Part shown: positions 48,205 to 59,470 of the stretch, piece after piece | Layout: every line of letters begins with the position of its first letter | Position numbering within the stretch: position 1 is the first letter of the stretch | NCBI RefSeq assembly: GCF_030247195.1 | Contig: NC_080671.1 | Coordinates: 197,890,676 to 197,954,675 of the forward strand | Source of the DNA: Topomyia yanbarensis | Lineage: Eukaryota; Arthropoda; Insecta; Diptera; Culicidae | Direction of reading: 5' to 3' | Length of the DNA: 64,000 nucleotides | The notes under the pieces: generated by a model | Told to the model about the DNA's origin: nothing | The model's database searches: none | Seen by the model: the letters and a program-made list of their open reading frames with translations, nothing else | Program-made: the position numbers and the translations under genes

Positions 48205-48957
48205 GGCTGTGAACCATTTGGTGAAATTTTTAACTTTTAGTTAAAATCTGACACTTCAAAAGTTATTTGAAAAATTAGGCAATTCATGAGACATTTCTGA
48301 TCAGCTGATTATTTCTTCTTTACTTATTCTGACATTACGCCGAGGGGTGCGACGTCCGACAATATCGTTGATTCGATCCAACATCAAACGAATCGGACTA
48401 ACGAAGTTGTTTGTCGGACGAGTTTTTCTGTTCGCAGGAGTATACTTGTTGACAGAACACACCGCTGAATCGTCAAACAAACGTCTAATGGATTGCCTAA
48501 TAACCCTACTCTGGAGCACGGTTAAAATTGACAGAGCGATAGTTAAATTTGACAGCTCGATGGTTAAAATTTTGCCCATGATGCAGAATAAAAAGGTGGA
48601 AACATTTTCTGTACCTAATTGAGGTTGTCAATATTTTTCAATCCAAAATTAAGGGATAAAGATGAAAACGATAACATGTTGTGTAAATATTTGTTTGGGT
48701 TATTTCATGATGTGGATTTTTTGAGGCTATGACTGACATACTTAATGTAATAAAAAAAACTAATTTTAAAATATCGACAAATGTTCACACCTCTACCAAT
48801 TTGTGGTCATCGCAGCTGTCAATTCTAATTAACTATCCATATGTCAACTATTGAAATGGTTCGCTCTCTCGGTTAAATTTTTCCATTCAAGACAAAATAA
48901 CTTTCGAACTGTCAAATTTTAACTAAAGGTTAAAAAAACGCCAAATGGTTCACAGCC
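48205..48957. mobile_element. PIF/Harbinger-like non-autonomous element, TTA duplication
   Basis: Ends ggctgtgaaccatttgg and ccaaatggttcacagcc are perfect for 17 bp, and similarity continues to about 65 bp (agttaaaatctgacacttc versus agttaaaatttgacagttc). TTA flanks both sides (48,202-48,204 and 48,958-48,960). A triple repeat ggttaaaattgacagagcga / gttaaatttgacagctcgat / ggttaaaatttt lies at 48,519-48,575. TTA fits the TWA preference of PIF/Harbinger. No transposase. Confidence 0.82.
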
Positions 48958-48992
48958 TTAAAATCCATATGAAGAAGAAATGCTAATGTTAT

Positions 48993-49125
48993 CACGCGCA
49001 CACATACTTTCTATGTGTCAACTGCATAAACTATGTATGCGTACACCTACGTTATATGTGCGTATTGTTATAGAATCGGGCTTTATAGTTATGAAATGTG
49101 AATGTAAGACTAACATTTCTCGTAA
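48993..49125 (+). repeat. Dispersed repeat, partner of 42,998-43,140
   Basis: acatactttctatgtgtcaa, gcgtattgttatagaatcg and tgaaatgtgaatgtaaga match the reverse complement of that block. Confidence 0.65.
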
Positions 49126-49546
49126 ATACACACATTAGGTTTATGAGCCAGCAAATAGTGTCTATATACCACCGCTAATTGCAAAAAAATATATGTAAAA
49201 TCAATAGGCAGCAAGCAAATCACAACAATAGCAAATACCTGCATGAAAACACTCCAACAGAAACTCCAATCATAAACCTCAGAAACCCAAATATGTTGAG
49301 CTCATCTTTGAAAGGATGTACCGAGTTTGATAAATTAGTGAATGTTCAGAAACAAAAATAGTCTAACAGATGCATTTTATAAACATGTCAATGAAGTCAA
49401 ACAATGCAAATACAAAGTGCATTTTTAAAGTGGAATAAATGTTCAAAAACTTTTCTAGCGGTTAAGATCTATAATTCCGAAACCAACTTTCAACTTTGAA
49501 GGGAATATTGGATTAAACCAATTTGCGCATCAAACCTATCTTAAAA

Positions 49547-50015
49547 TTAAGTTTGATTTGTGTTTCGTATTCATCTTGTCAGCAACTAGACCATCTGGGT
49601 GTCTAATTAAACGATGTATCTAAACTAGTACCCAAATTAGCACTAGTTAGACACACACACAAAAAAATACAAACAGTTCAAACGACCTAGGTGAACGTCA
49701 AAAGCAACTAACTTATCCCGAGTGATGTCCCAGGAAGCAAATTCAGAAGCTCTGGTTTGTTGACGAGAAAGCGAAAACAAGCTCTTGTCTTGTGGCTAGG
49801 GAGCCAAACGTCTGGCATTATGCAATATTAATACCCAAGGGGAAAATTAGATTTTCTATTTGGATTGGATTGGATATGTTGTGTGAACTGTTTGGAATTT
49901 TTTGTGTCTAACTAGTGCCAATTTGGGTACTAGTTTTGATACATCGTCTAACAAGACACCCAGCTGGTATTAATTAGTGACAAGATGAATTAGAAACACA
50001 ATAAAATCAATCTTA
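49547..50015. mobile_element. Element with ~100-125-bp inverted repeats
   Basis: attcatcttgtcag, ctgggtgtct, acgatgtatc, aactagtacccaaatt and gcactagttagacacac at the left face the same words in reverse on the right. Similarity continues outward to ttaagtttgattt. A fragment lies at 36,678-36,772. No ORF. Confidence 0.75.
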
Positions 50016-50094
50016 ACTTTGAAGGTTTAACAATTTCGAAGAAGCTTTTCAACATAAAAAGCGCTTCTTTTGATATAATGATGTTGAAATAATT

Positions 50095-50250
50095 CTTCAA
50101 AAATAGTAAGTGACTTAGTGTCTTCAGCAAAGTTGTTGATAATTTGATAATTTTAAACAACTTTGTTGATAACATGAACGCTACACAAATTCAATATATC
50201 GAGACATAAAATATTTCAGAAATTTCCTTAAGCCAGTTCTTTTTGATAAA
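50095..50250. repeat. tcttcagcaaagtt repeat family member
   Basis: gtgtcttcagcaaagttgtt, aacaactttgttgat and aacatgaacgct recur in diverged form near 59,930-60,000; related words occur near 55,400, 57,970 and 59,250. Confidence 0.55.
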
Positions 50251-50312
50251 ACTATTTATTGTAAGCTTCAGTGACTACATTGAGTAGAATGTGAATTTTT
50301 TTGTTTATACAC

Positions 50313-51095
50313 AGCAGAATAGATTTATCAATTGTAGTAATATCAGATTAGTTATGGTGTTTGCATTTTGACCTCGTCTCATCAGAATCAGAACTTAGTT
50401 AACGGATTAATGTCCCGGACGGAATAACAAAGAGGCCATTTTGGACACACATGGGCAATTCAACATCATTTACCGGAACACCGGTGTCCGGTTCCGGAGG
50501 ATCAGTTCAGATTTCCATCAGGATACTCGTCAAATCATATTTTCTCGATGAAATAAGACTGAAGGAAGAGCAAAGATGTAATTTTAATCACATATGGCCA
50601 TTTCAACACAAATTCCGGAACTCCGGTGTTCGATTCTCTAGAGCAAAATCCGATGTAGAGACTGTTCCCATCATGCGAGATATCAAACCATACTTCCAGT
50701 GTCCGGATCCGATTTAGCGGTCATTTCCATCAAGCGATACGTCAAGTCACACTTTCTCTACAAAATAAGATGAATGGAAGAGCAAAGAGGAGTGATTTAA
50801 TGTGCCGCATGCTGGAAATGACATCCAAATCGGTCTCTTTGCTCTTCCGTCAGATTTATCTTGTTGCGAACGTTTGATTTGACGTGTTGTATGATAGTAA
50901 TGGCCTCTAAATCTAAACTGGTCTTCCGGAGCCGGACACCGGTGTTCCAGAACCCCTTGAGCTGATGAGAACTGATAAATTCGAAACATTTGTTTTGGCT
51001 TAGCAGGCCAATGCAAGATGCACTATGCTATATTTCTCTTTAGTGTAGAACAATTTTGGTAAAAGCTATTTTTTCTCCATTAGGGAATAGTGTGT
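50313..51095 (+). repeat. Tandem duplication unit 1, left part
   Basis: Bases 50,313-51,095 match 55,756-56,538 without a difference that I could see (783 bp). Inside is a foldback arrangement: ggaacaccggtgtccggttc and ggaagagcaaagatg near the left face the reverse complements of a similar block at 50,820-50,960. The unit continues at 54,811-55,755 beyond the LTR element. The 88- and 89-codon ORFs within are repeats, not genes. Confidence 0.9.
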
Positions 51096-51410
51096 TGTTT
51101 ACGCCGGGATCTGGCCGATACTCAAGCCCGGGAAACAGTGAAACACAAAACACAAAGCGGACGAACAGCACCCGAAACAAAATAAACTTGGCTGGCCCCG
51201 CACAGGCCAGCAAAAGGGCGTTCGTTTCCGCCTGCTTTGGACAACTTTCAGTCCGCACAACACTAAAAGTTCTTACTTACAAAATAACGTTTATTTGCAC
51301 AATTTACAAGAAGTTATATTTAAATTTCACTGTTTCAAACTATTCTAAGTCCCGGTCTGTGGGGAAGCGGTCGTGCGACGTATGCACGGCGAGTGTGACG
51401 CACATTAGCA
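51096..51410 (-). mobile_element. Diverged partial LTR abutting the full element
   Basis: This 315-bp segment begins tgtttacgccgggatctggc like the LTR and follows it to gacgcaca, with roughly 10-12% differences by eye. It then joins directly to the full LTR at 51,411. In element orientation it is an additional 3' part of an LTR. The outer edge, not 51,411, is the point flanked by gtgtgt. Confidence 0.85.
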
Positions 51411-52099
51411 TGTTTACGCCGGGATCTGGCCGATACTCAAGCCCGGGAAACAGTGAAACACAGGGCGGACGAACAGCACCCAAACAGGAAAACTAAACAA
51501 ACTGGGCTGGCCCCGCACAGGCCAGCAAAAGGGCGTTCTTTTCCGCCTTCTTCGGACCTTTCCAGTCCACACAACACCAGAAAGTCGCTTACAACATAAC
51601 ATTTATTTACACTATTTACATAATTGTTATATTTAATTCCACTGCTTCAAATTAATTCTAAGTCCCGGTCTGTGGGGAAGCGGTATGCAACGTATGCACG
51701 ACGAGCGCGACGCACAGTCAGTTCTGCTGGACTGTGTTGTTCGGCGATAAACTTTGTACTGCCGTACTGCCCTGCTGCTCCCACAGGACATGAGACGGCT
51801 GAAGGGGAAGATGACCCAGCCGTGTGCGATCATCTGCTCTCGGTGCTGCTACGGCGACGAATTTGCGTAGAAATCGCCGTACAGTGAAAACTTATTGTTG
51901 TCTTCTCCAGTGGCTAACATCAGCAGTCAGCTGGGCAACGATGATCGTAGCGCAGGATTTGCCTTAGGTGATTGAGGCTGGAGAATAATTTCATCTGTGC
52001 GTCGGGGGAGAAAATATTTGATTTCGCACACTATCTGCAAGTGTCGATTTTGGCGGTCAAAATCATTTTTCTGGTGCGATGTTCACTTCGGCGTGAACA
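51411..52099 (-). repeat. 3' LTR (element orientation)
   Basis: It begins (plus strand) tgtttacgcc and ends ggcgtgaaca; the two termini are inverted repeats. An aataaa-type signal lies mid-LTR on the minus strand (tttattt at about 51,602 on the plus strand). Confidence 0.92.
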
Positions 52100-52112
52100 T
52101 TCTCCCCGCCTT
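52100..52112 (-). other. Polypurine tract
   Basis: On the minus strand aaggcggggagaa lies immediately before the 3' LTR, as expected for plus-strand DNA priming. Confidence 0.75.
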
Positions 52113-53547
52113 GAATTATTAAAGAAATTCAACAAGTTGTTGCTTAGGCCTGTGAGATGGGTCGAACTACGATAGAGTTGGTAGCGTTGACGATTCCGCT
52201 AGTTGGTATGGACTAGCGGTGTAGCTGTGATGACGTTGTATTGTCTGTTTCTTGCGATGACGTAGTACGGGCCGGAAACTGTCCGGAGATAGTGTTGCTA
52301 GGCGATGGTGACTCGTCGACGGCGATCACAGAAAACTACTGTGCGGTCCAGTCTGCTACTGGAGTGGTGATCCCGTGACGTCACAAACGTTCGTGGTGAT
52401 GAGAATAGATTTCCTACCGATATTCTGTCGGGATGATACTCGTAGAAGGTGGAGTCCGATATTCTGTCGGAATGGTGATCGCAGAGCTTCGTTGATGTAG
52501 CGATGAGTGCACCTACGATCATGATAAAACGGTCCGAAATTCTGTCCGGATGGATGTGCGTACAGACCATAGTGCGGTTAACGATCACGATGAAAACTGA
52601 AAGAATAGAAAATCTGTACGCAAACATCGTTGCTGCTGAGCGAAAAAATTGTACTTAACTATTGTCAAGTCACAGCCGGGGGGTTCCGAGAACCCGCCCG
52701 GCGAGGCTTGTGCTCTTTACAGATGCTTCAGGAACTGCTCGATTCCCCCGAGCTTGGGCCAGGATCTCGTCTGGCGACTCTATACCCTGAGTGAGGGCCG
52801 GGATCTCGTCCGGCGGGTGTGTTTGCTGCTATGGCTTCGTTGATGGTGATGACAAAACCGCTTCGTCGTAACTTACTGTGTGTAGTGATGCGATGTGATC
52901 AACTTTGTGGTGCAATCCGTACATCCGTGGACGGATTACACGCAAAAAGATGGATTCCTCCGGTCCAACCACAAGGAGTGCGTTGAGGAACAGAATCCCA
53001 CGGAAAGTTGATCCAGTATCGGGTGAGCTGACGGATGACGTGAAGAATTTGGCGAATGTCACCTTCCGGTTGCATGATTTCTGGCGAATACGCGATCATA
53101 AATCCACCAAATCGCCCTTTGGTGGGACCAGAAAACACCAACGGTGAAATATGAAGCACTTGGTTGCTTCCCAGGTCGGAAAGTGACTCGACATCCGTGT
53201 GTAGTTGTATGTGTGTGTGAGAATCGTTCTTCGATCGTCTTTGACGGGAAAAGTGAAGCCAATTGCTTCCAGGAAGAACGAATCGTGCGTATATGTGGGT
53301 TGACGTTGTGCGCATTTTGGCCACCAGAGATCCTTAATGTGCCTAGTGTGCGTGTACGGGGTACGATACAGCTCTAATGCCGGTAGAGCAAATCTAGTGC
53401 AGGCTTATGTAGGGAAAACACGATCACGCGCCGTTTCGAGTGTCTGTTGGCGACACCTACGAAGAACGGCGGTCTGTGCTGCACTAGATGAAGCGGCCGT
53501 CGGTTTACCGCGAATTGATGACGTGGGATTTGGCATCTGATGCCACA

Positions 53548-54084
53548 CTATGGCTCGTTTCGAGTGTGAATCGGGCTGGTAGTCTTCGTCGTAGGGTGCT
53601 CACTAATATGTGATGACGTAAATGGCTCACAACGGTGCTCGTCCCGAAGAATCGCAGCAAAAGCGGGACGTGCTGTGGCCACGAATCGGTCCTGCTTGGA
53701 CCTACTGTTACAGCGCGGTCGGTGTGTAACATTCGCGAATTGTGTTTGTTCTTCAACGGCAAGAAAAAAGACTACCAGACGCACTGATTTTTCCACACAC
53801 TTGAATAGAACTGCACTCACCGGTTTCCGTCGATGATGCGATGGAAAACGCGTCCTAAAGCTGGCAGATTTCTTGCATAGCTCTCCAGCTGGCCGCCGAT
53901 TCTCCAAATCAGCAGCGAAAGTGATCTCAATCCGCGTCTTCGCAGTGTTGGAAAATGGGTGCAGTCTCCATTGCATTTTCTCCCACAGACCGGGTCGATC
54001 GCGATGGCGCTCGCGAAAACAAAAGCGCGATCGTTGCGCGCTTTTTGCAGCGGACCGCTTGGCTTGCGGTAAATGAAGCGCCAT
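53548..54084 (-). other. 178-codon open frame in the LARD-like interior
   Basis: The frame opens 37 bases inside the primer site with MALHLPQAKRSAAKSAQRSR and is rich in Arg, Ser and His. I recognise no gag, zinc-knuckle or enzyme motif. Its position is where gag would start, so it could be a short residual or captured frame, or chance in a GC-rich leader. A second minus-strand frame (52,899-53,324) is equally unrecognised. The remaining interior has no supported gene. Confidence 0.25.
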
Positions 54085-54103
54085 CCTGCGAACTTGAGGA
54101 TCT

Positions 54104-54121
54104 ATCCGGCTCGAAGGACCA
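54104..54121 (-). other. Primer binding site, tRNA-Tyr type
   Basis: The plus strand reads atccggctcgaaggacca directly against the LTR, so on the element strand the site is its complement starting TGG. This equals the 3' end of tRNA-Tyr as I know it from insects (acceptor ccttcga pairs with tcgaagg, then A and CCA). No tRNA gene is present here. Confidence 0.85.
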
Positions 54122-54810
54122 TGTTTACGCCGGGATCTGGCCGATACTCAAGCCCGGGAAACAGTGAAACACAGGGCGGACGAACAGCACCCAAACAGGA
54201 AAACTAAACAAACTGGGCTGGCCCCGCACAGGCCAGCAAAAGGGCGTTCTTTTCCGCCTTCTTCGGACCTTTCCAGTCCACACAACACCAGAAAGTCGCT
54301 TACAACATAACATTTATTTACACTATTTACATAATTGTTATATTTAATTCCACTGCTTCAAATTAATTCTAAGTCCCGGTCTGTGGGGAAGCGGTATGCA
54401 ACGTATGCACGACGAGCGCGACGCACAGTCAGTTCTGCTGGACTGTGTTGTTCGGCGATAAACTTTGTACTGCCGTACTGCCCTGCTGCTCCCACAGGAC
54501 ATGAGACGGCTGAAGGGGAAGATGACCCAGCCGTGTGCGATCATCTGCTCTCGGTGCTGCTACGGCGACGAATTTGCGTAGAAATCGCCGTACAGTGAAA
54601 ACTTATTGTTGTCTTCTCCAGTGGCTAACATCAGCAGTCAGCTGGGCAACGATGATCGTAGCGCAGGATTTGCCTTAGGTGATTGAGGCTGGAGAATAAT
54701 TTCATCTGTGCGTCGGGGGAGAAAATATTTGATTTCGCACACTATCTGCAAGTGTCGATTTTGGCGGTCAAAATCATTTTTCTGGTGCGATGTTCACTTC
54801 GGCGTGAACA
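54122..54810 (-). repeat. 5' LTR (element orientation)
   Basis: Same length and, by eye, same sequence as 51,411-52,099, which indicates a recent insertion. Confidence 0.92.
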
Positions 54811-55755
54811 GTGTGTGTTAAAGGTTTTCTCTCTTATATAGCCTAATGTATCTCGATATTCTGAATACACGGAGTTTTCATGTCTTCAATAAAATTTGTT
54901 ATGGAATGTCTACAACAGTTTTTTTTTTATTTTAATTTGTCCTTAAGGTCCTTAGGGTCTTTCGGTTTGGTTTCAGGTTAGAAAAATTTCCAATCTTATG
55001 TGCTACCCAGGTAACCAACAAGCATTAGTGTGTGCAGTAAAATAGCATATAATTTGCATTTCGGATGCTTCTTGCAGTATATTTGCATCCTTTATGCATA
55101 TCTATTGTTAATCAGCATTCAAAAAACTGTTAAAAAGCTTCTTGCCAGTATTCAGCATGCTGAATGCACAACAGCAGTAAAACAGCATTTTCTTGGCACA
55201 GCAGTAGAGTGGCCGTATATTTTGCCAAAAGCGACTTTTAAATAGCATTTAAAACAACTTAAATGCCTATCAGGTAGCCGTTAAGACGCATTTTGCATGC
55301 TTATTGGTTACCTGGGTAGGGTTAGGAATCGAATTCAGGTGAGTTACGTACACCATTTCCCGCCCCATTCAACAAAGATTTTCAACAACATTTTCAAAAA
55401 CTTTGCTGAAACCATTAAATCTCGAGCTAAATATTTTTGAAGACTCAATACTTTATATAGTACTTTTAGGAGGATTAACCGCCAAAATTATTTTATTAGA
55501 AGAGGTGCTGCTTTACGTTTTATTATATTCGTCGAGGATACTAAACATCCAAAGTTGACAGTTTCGAAATAATTTGATCGTGACCGAGAAAAAATGTTTT
55601 CGCGTATTAATTTTTTCTTCACTATGAAAGCGCACAACTCCAGAACGAGTCCTCTTATACAAATGTTATTTTACCTTTCAACTTATAACACAAATAAATA
55701 TCAATAACAGGAACTAACTTGAAATATTTTAAGATCTTTATTATTTTCAATCCTT
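54811..55755 (+). repeat. Tandem duplication unit 1, right part
   Basis: It matches 56,533-57,477; the only difference noticed is a T-run (10 versus 11 T). It holds the tail of a Feilai-like SINE split by the 55,006 MITE (aggttagaaaaatttccaat ... gggttaggaatcgaattcag). Confidence 0.9.
55006..55316. mobile_element. CCCAGGTAACC MITE, copy 1 (311 bp)
   Basis: The ends cccaggtaaccaacaagcat and (reverse complement) cccaggtaaccaataagcat are near-perfect TIRs. TA flanks both sides, and removing the insert rejoins a SINE body (tatgtgcta + gggttagg). The interior is packed with agcat, ttgcat and atgca words. The 71-codon ORF inside is not a gene. Confidence 0.9.
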
Positions 55756-57477
55756 AGCAGAATAGATTTATCAATTGTAGTAATATCAGATTAGTTATGG
55801 TGTTTGCATTTTGACCTCGTCTCATCAGAATCAGAACTTAGTTAACGGATTAATGTCCCGGACGGAATAACAAAGAGGCCATTTTGGACACACATGGGCA
55901 ATTCAACATCATTTACCGGAACACCGGTGTCCGGTTCCGGAGGATCAGTTCAGATTTCCATCAGGATACTCGTCAAATCATATTTTCTCGATGAAATAAG
56001 ACTGAAGGAAGAGCAAAGATGTAATTTTAATCACATATGGCCATTTCAACACAAATTCCGGAACTCCGGTGTTCGATTCTCTAGAGCAAAATCCGATGTA
56101 GAGACTGTTCCCATCATGCGAGATATCAAACCATACTTCCAGTGTCCGGATCCGATTTAGCGGTCATTTCCATCAAGCGATACGTCAAGTCACACTTTCT
56201 CTACAAAATAAGATGAATGGAAGAGCAAAGAGGAGTGATTTAATGTGCCGCATGCTGGAAATGACATCCAAATCGGTCTCTTTGCTCTTCCGTCAGATTT
56301 ATCTTGTTGCGAACGTTTGATTTGACGTGTTGTATGATAGTAATGGCCTCTAAATCTAAACTGGTCTTCCGGAGCCGGACACCGGTGTTCCAGAACCCCT
56401 TGAGCTGATGAGAACTGATAAATTCGAAACATTTGTTTTGGCTTAGCAGGCCAATGCAAGATGCACTATGCTATATTTCTCTTTAGTGTAGAACAATTTT
56501 GGTAAAAGCTATTTTTTCTCCATTAGGGAATAGTGTGTGTTAAAGGTTTTCTCTCTTATATAGCCTAATGTATCTCGATATTCTGAATACACGGAGTTTT
56601 CATGTCTTCAATAAAATTTGTTATGGAATGTCTACAACAGTTTTTTTTTTTATTTTAATTTGTCCTTAAGGTCCTTAGGGTCTTTCGGTTTGGTTTCAGG
56701 TTAGAAAAATTTCCAATCTTATGTGCTACCCAGGTAACCAACAAGCATTAGTGTGTGCAGTAAAATAGCATATAATTTGCATTTCGGATGCTTCTTGCAG
56801 TATATTTGCATCCTTTATGCATATCTATTGTTAATCAGCATTCAAAAAACTGTTAAAAAGCTTCTTGCCAGTATTCAGCATGCTGAATGCACAACAGCAG
56901 TAAAACAGCATTTTCTTGGCACAGCAGTAGAGTGGCCGTATATTTTGCCAAAAGCGACTTTTAAATAGCATTTAAAACAACTTAAATGCCTATCAGGTAG
57001 CCGTTAAGACGCATTTTGCATGCTTATTGGTTACCTGGGTAGGGTTAGGAATCGAATTCAGGTGAGTTACGTACACCATTTCCCGCCCCATTCAACAAAG
57101 ATTTTCAACAACATTTTCAAAAACTTTGCTGAAACCATTAAATCTCGAGCTAAATATTTTTGAAGACTCAATACTTTATATAGTACTTTTAGGAGGATTA
57201 ACCGCCAAAATTATTTTATTAGAAGAGGTGCTGCTTTACGTTTTATTATATTCGTCGAGGATACTAAACATCCAAAGTTGACAGTTTCGAAATAATTTGA
57301 TCGTGACCGAGAAAAAATGTTTTCGCGTATTAATTTTTTCTTCACTATGAAAGCGCACAACTCCAGAACGAGTCCTCTTATACAAATGTTATTTTACCTT
57401 TCAACTTATAACACAAATAAATATCAATAACAGGAACTAACTTGAAATATTTTAAGATCTTTATTATTTTCAATCCT
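55756..57477 (+). repeat. Tandem duplication unit 2 (uninterrupted)
   Basis: A complete copy of the ~1.73-kb unit without the LTR element. The empty target reads tagtgtgtgttaaagg. Unit 2 follows unit 1 directly at ...caatcct/tagcagaatag. Confidence 0.92.
56729..57039. mobile_element. CCCAGGTAACC MITE, copy 2
   Basis: It is at the same place in duplication unit 2 as copy 1 in unit 1, so it predates the duplication. Confidence 0.9.
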
Positions 57478-57775
57478 GTCTGGAGGCTATTTATAGAATT
57501 GATAATTCAACAAAAATCAAATACTCATAAAAACTGATCCTGACCTGTAAGATATAAACGGAAAACGTCATTTTTCATCATTTTCTACTTTCCAACATAT
57601 TATTGTCGTTGTTAATCACATTTAGTTTTTGTCTACGCATCCTGAATAAAAATATTTTAGCAAATATTGAGATGTATGCAATTTTTCGATGAGCAAGTTT
57701 TTGTTTATAGGTAATCAACTTAATCAAACTTCGCTTCCCATTCGAAACATTGTCCCTAGTCGATAGTTCGGAGCA

Positions 57776-59470
57776 TCTCACAGTGGTCCCCAAGAACAAA
57801 AAAGGGGTTTTTTTAGATTGCGTCAAAACGGTTGACTTTAGCAATATTATGTCTTTGAGAAAGTTTCTTGGAGTAGAGCTCCCCTTCTTTCTGTTTTATC
57901 GGATTGATGATTAATCCCCCTAATAGTGAGTTACGAAATTTATTTTCTTCAACAATTCAGATAGACAAATACTTACTTCAGCAAAGTTGTAGAGAAACTT
58001 GTTACAAATATTTTACCTGAAAACTTCAACTCTCTAACTTTTGAGGTTTTTGAGATATAGGACATTATTTGTAAAAGGCCCCTTAAAAACTGTTTTTTCA
58101 TCATAAGTTTTCTTCTAGATTTTTTCCATTATATAAATGTTCTAGAACATTGTTTGGACTATTAAACTGCTTTACTTTGCCGAAGACGGAAACTTGCTAT
58201 CGCTAGTATGTGTGGAGATATTAACATTTTTTTATTGAAAATAGCTCTTTTTCCAATGCCGATAACTTTTAAACGGGCAAAAACGGGCAAACCACTTTAT
58301 AAACAAATTAAAGTGCGAGAAAAGCACACCAAATACTGGAAAAATCAGATCCCCCTAAGGCGGCCCTCTGTGGAAATACTAGAGCTGAAGTTTGTCTATG
58401 CTAGAGCTGTTCCGGCATTAAATACATCGCTATATATATTACTGTTAGCTTTGAAATAAAGGGTTAAAGTCGCAATAATTAGCCTTTCTTACTTTTGTAA
58501 GCACGTCTTGAGTAAATACCCAAGCAACCAAAAGTTGATATAAAGGAGCTGCTAAAGCTTCTCGTTTTAAGTAATTTTGCAATACGTTTTATGTTCTAAT
58601 AGCGGGTTAAGCAGTTTTATTAAAGCTTTAGCAGCTTGAAAGTTCGCTAAAAACTTTTTGTGAATTTTAAAGTGTGCTTTTTAAGTATTATCCTAACTTC
58701 TGTTTGATTGGGCCAAAAGTTACAGTGGTTCAAAAACTCAATGCATACGCCTGACACCGGAAACTGACAATTCCCATGCGCCTACTTCATAACAATGGCG
58801 TAAGTGCAACTAAACGGCGAGTAATCAATTGCATTTAATGACGGAATGAGACAAACTTCAGCTCTAGTATTTCCACAGAGGGCCGCCTTGGGGAGATCTG
58901 ATTTTTCCAGAATTTGGTGTGGTTTTCTCCCACTTTAATTTGTTTACAAAGTGGTTTGCCCGTTTTTGCCCGTTTAAAAGTTATCGGCATTGGAAAAAGA
59001 GCTATTTTCAATAAAAAAATGTGAATATCTCCACACATACTAGCGATAGCAAGTTTCCGTCTTCGGCAAAGTAAAGCAGTTTAATAGTCCAAACAATGTT
59101 CTAGAACATTTATATAATGGAAAAAATCTAGAAGAAAACTTATGATGAAAAAACAGTTTTAAAGGGGCCTTTTACAAATAATGTCCCATATCTCAAAAAG
59201 CTTAAAAGTTAGAGAGTTGAAGTCTTCAGGTAAAATGTTTGTATCGAGTTTTTCTACAACTTTGCTGAAGTAAGTATTTGTCTATCTGAATTATTGAAGA
59301 AAATAAATTTCGTAACTCACTGTTAGGGGGATTAATCACCAATCCGATAAAACAGAAAGAAGGGAAGTTCTACTCCAAGAAACTTTCTCAAAGACATAAT
59401 ATTGCTAAAGTCAATCGTTTTGACGCTATCTAAAAAACCCCCTTTTTTGCTCTTTGGGACCACTGTGCAT
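57776..59470. mobile_element. Foldback element with ~630-bp inverted arms
   Basis: Arm 1 (about 57,776-58,403, starting atctcacagtggtccc) and arm 2 (about 58,843-59,470, ending gggaccactgtgcatct) are reverse complements at roughly 95% by eye, with small indels. About 440 bp separate them. Both arms contain acttcagcaaagttgta and gataacttttaaacgggcaa. The two ORFs of 67-83 codons are mirror images of each other, hence by-products. No target duplication recognised. Confidence 0.85.
58520..58710. mobile_element. Small MITE in the foldback spacer
   Basis: ccaagcaaccaaaagtt at the left and, reverse complemented, ccaatcaaacagaagtt at the right; gctgctaaagctt and aagctttagcagc face each other inside. 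Confidence 0.6.

Larger units (their letters stand above)
51411..54810 (-). mobile_element. Non-autonomous LTR retrotransposon (LARD-like), minus strand
   Basis: Two 689-bp LTRs (51,411-52,099 and 54,122-54,810) appear identical and have TGTT...AACA ends. Orientation is set by the primer site at 54,104-54,121 and the purine tract at 52,100-52,112, both on the minus strand. The 2.0-kb interior has no gag, protease, RT, RNase H or integrase motif, so another element must mobilise it. BEL/Pao is possible from LTR style but unproven. gtgtgt flanks the whole insertion including the partial LTR (51,090-51,095 and 54,811-54,816), and the empty site is kept at 56,531-56,545. Confidence 0.9.

Noticed and set aside
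54104..54121. tRNA-Tyr gene
   Set aside because: Only the last 18 bases are present; it is a primer binding site.
51624..54598. Repeated 87- and 66-codon ORFs at 51.6 and 54.3 kb
   Set aside because: They lie inside the two LTRs and read the same DNA twice.
50451..56459. Repeated 88/89-codon ORFs at 50.5-51.0 and 55.9-56.5 kb
   Set aside because: They are products of the segmental duplication and its internal foldback; no protein motif.
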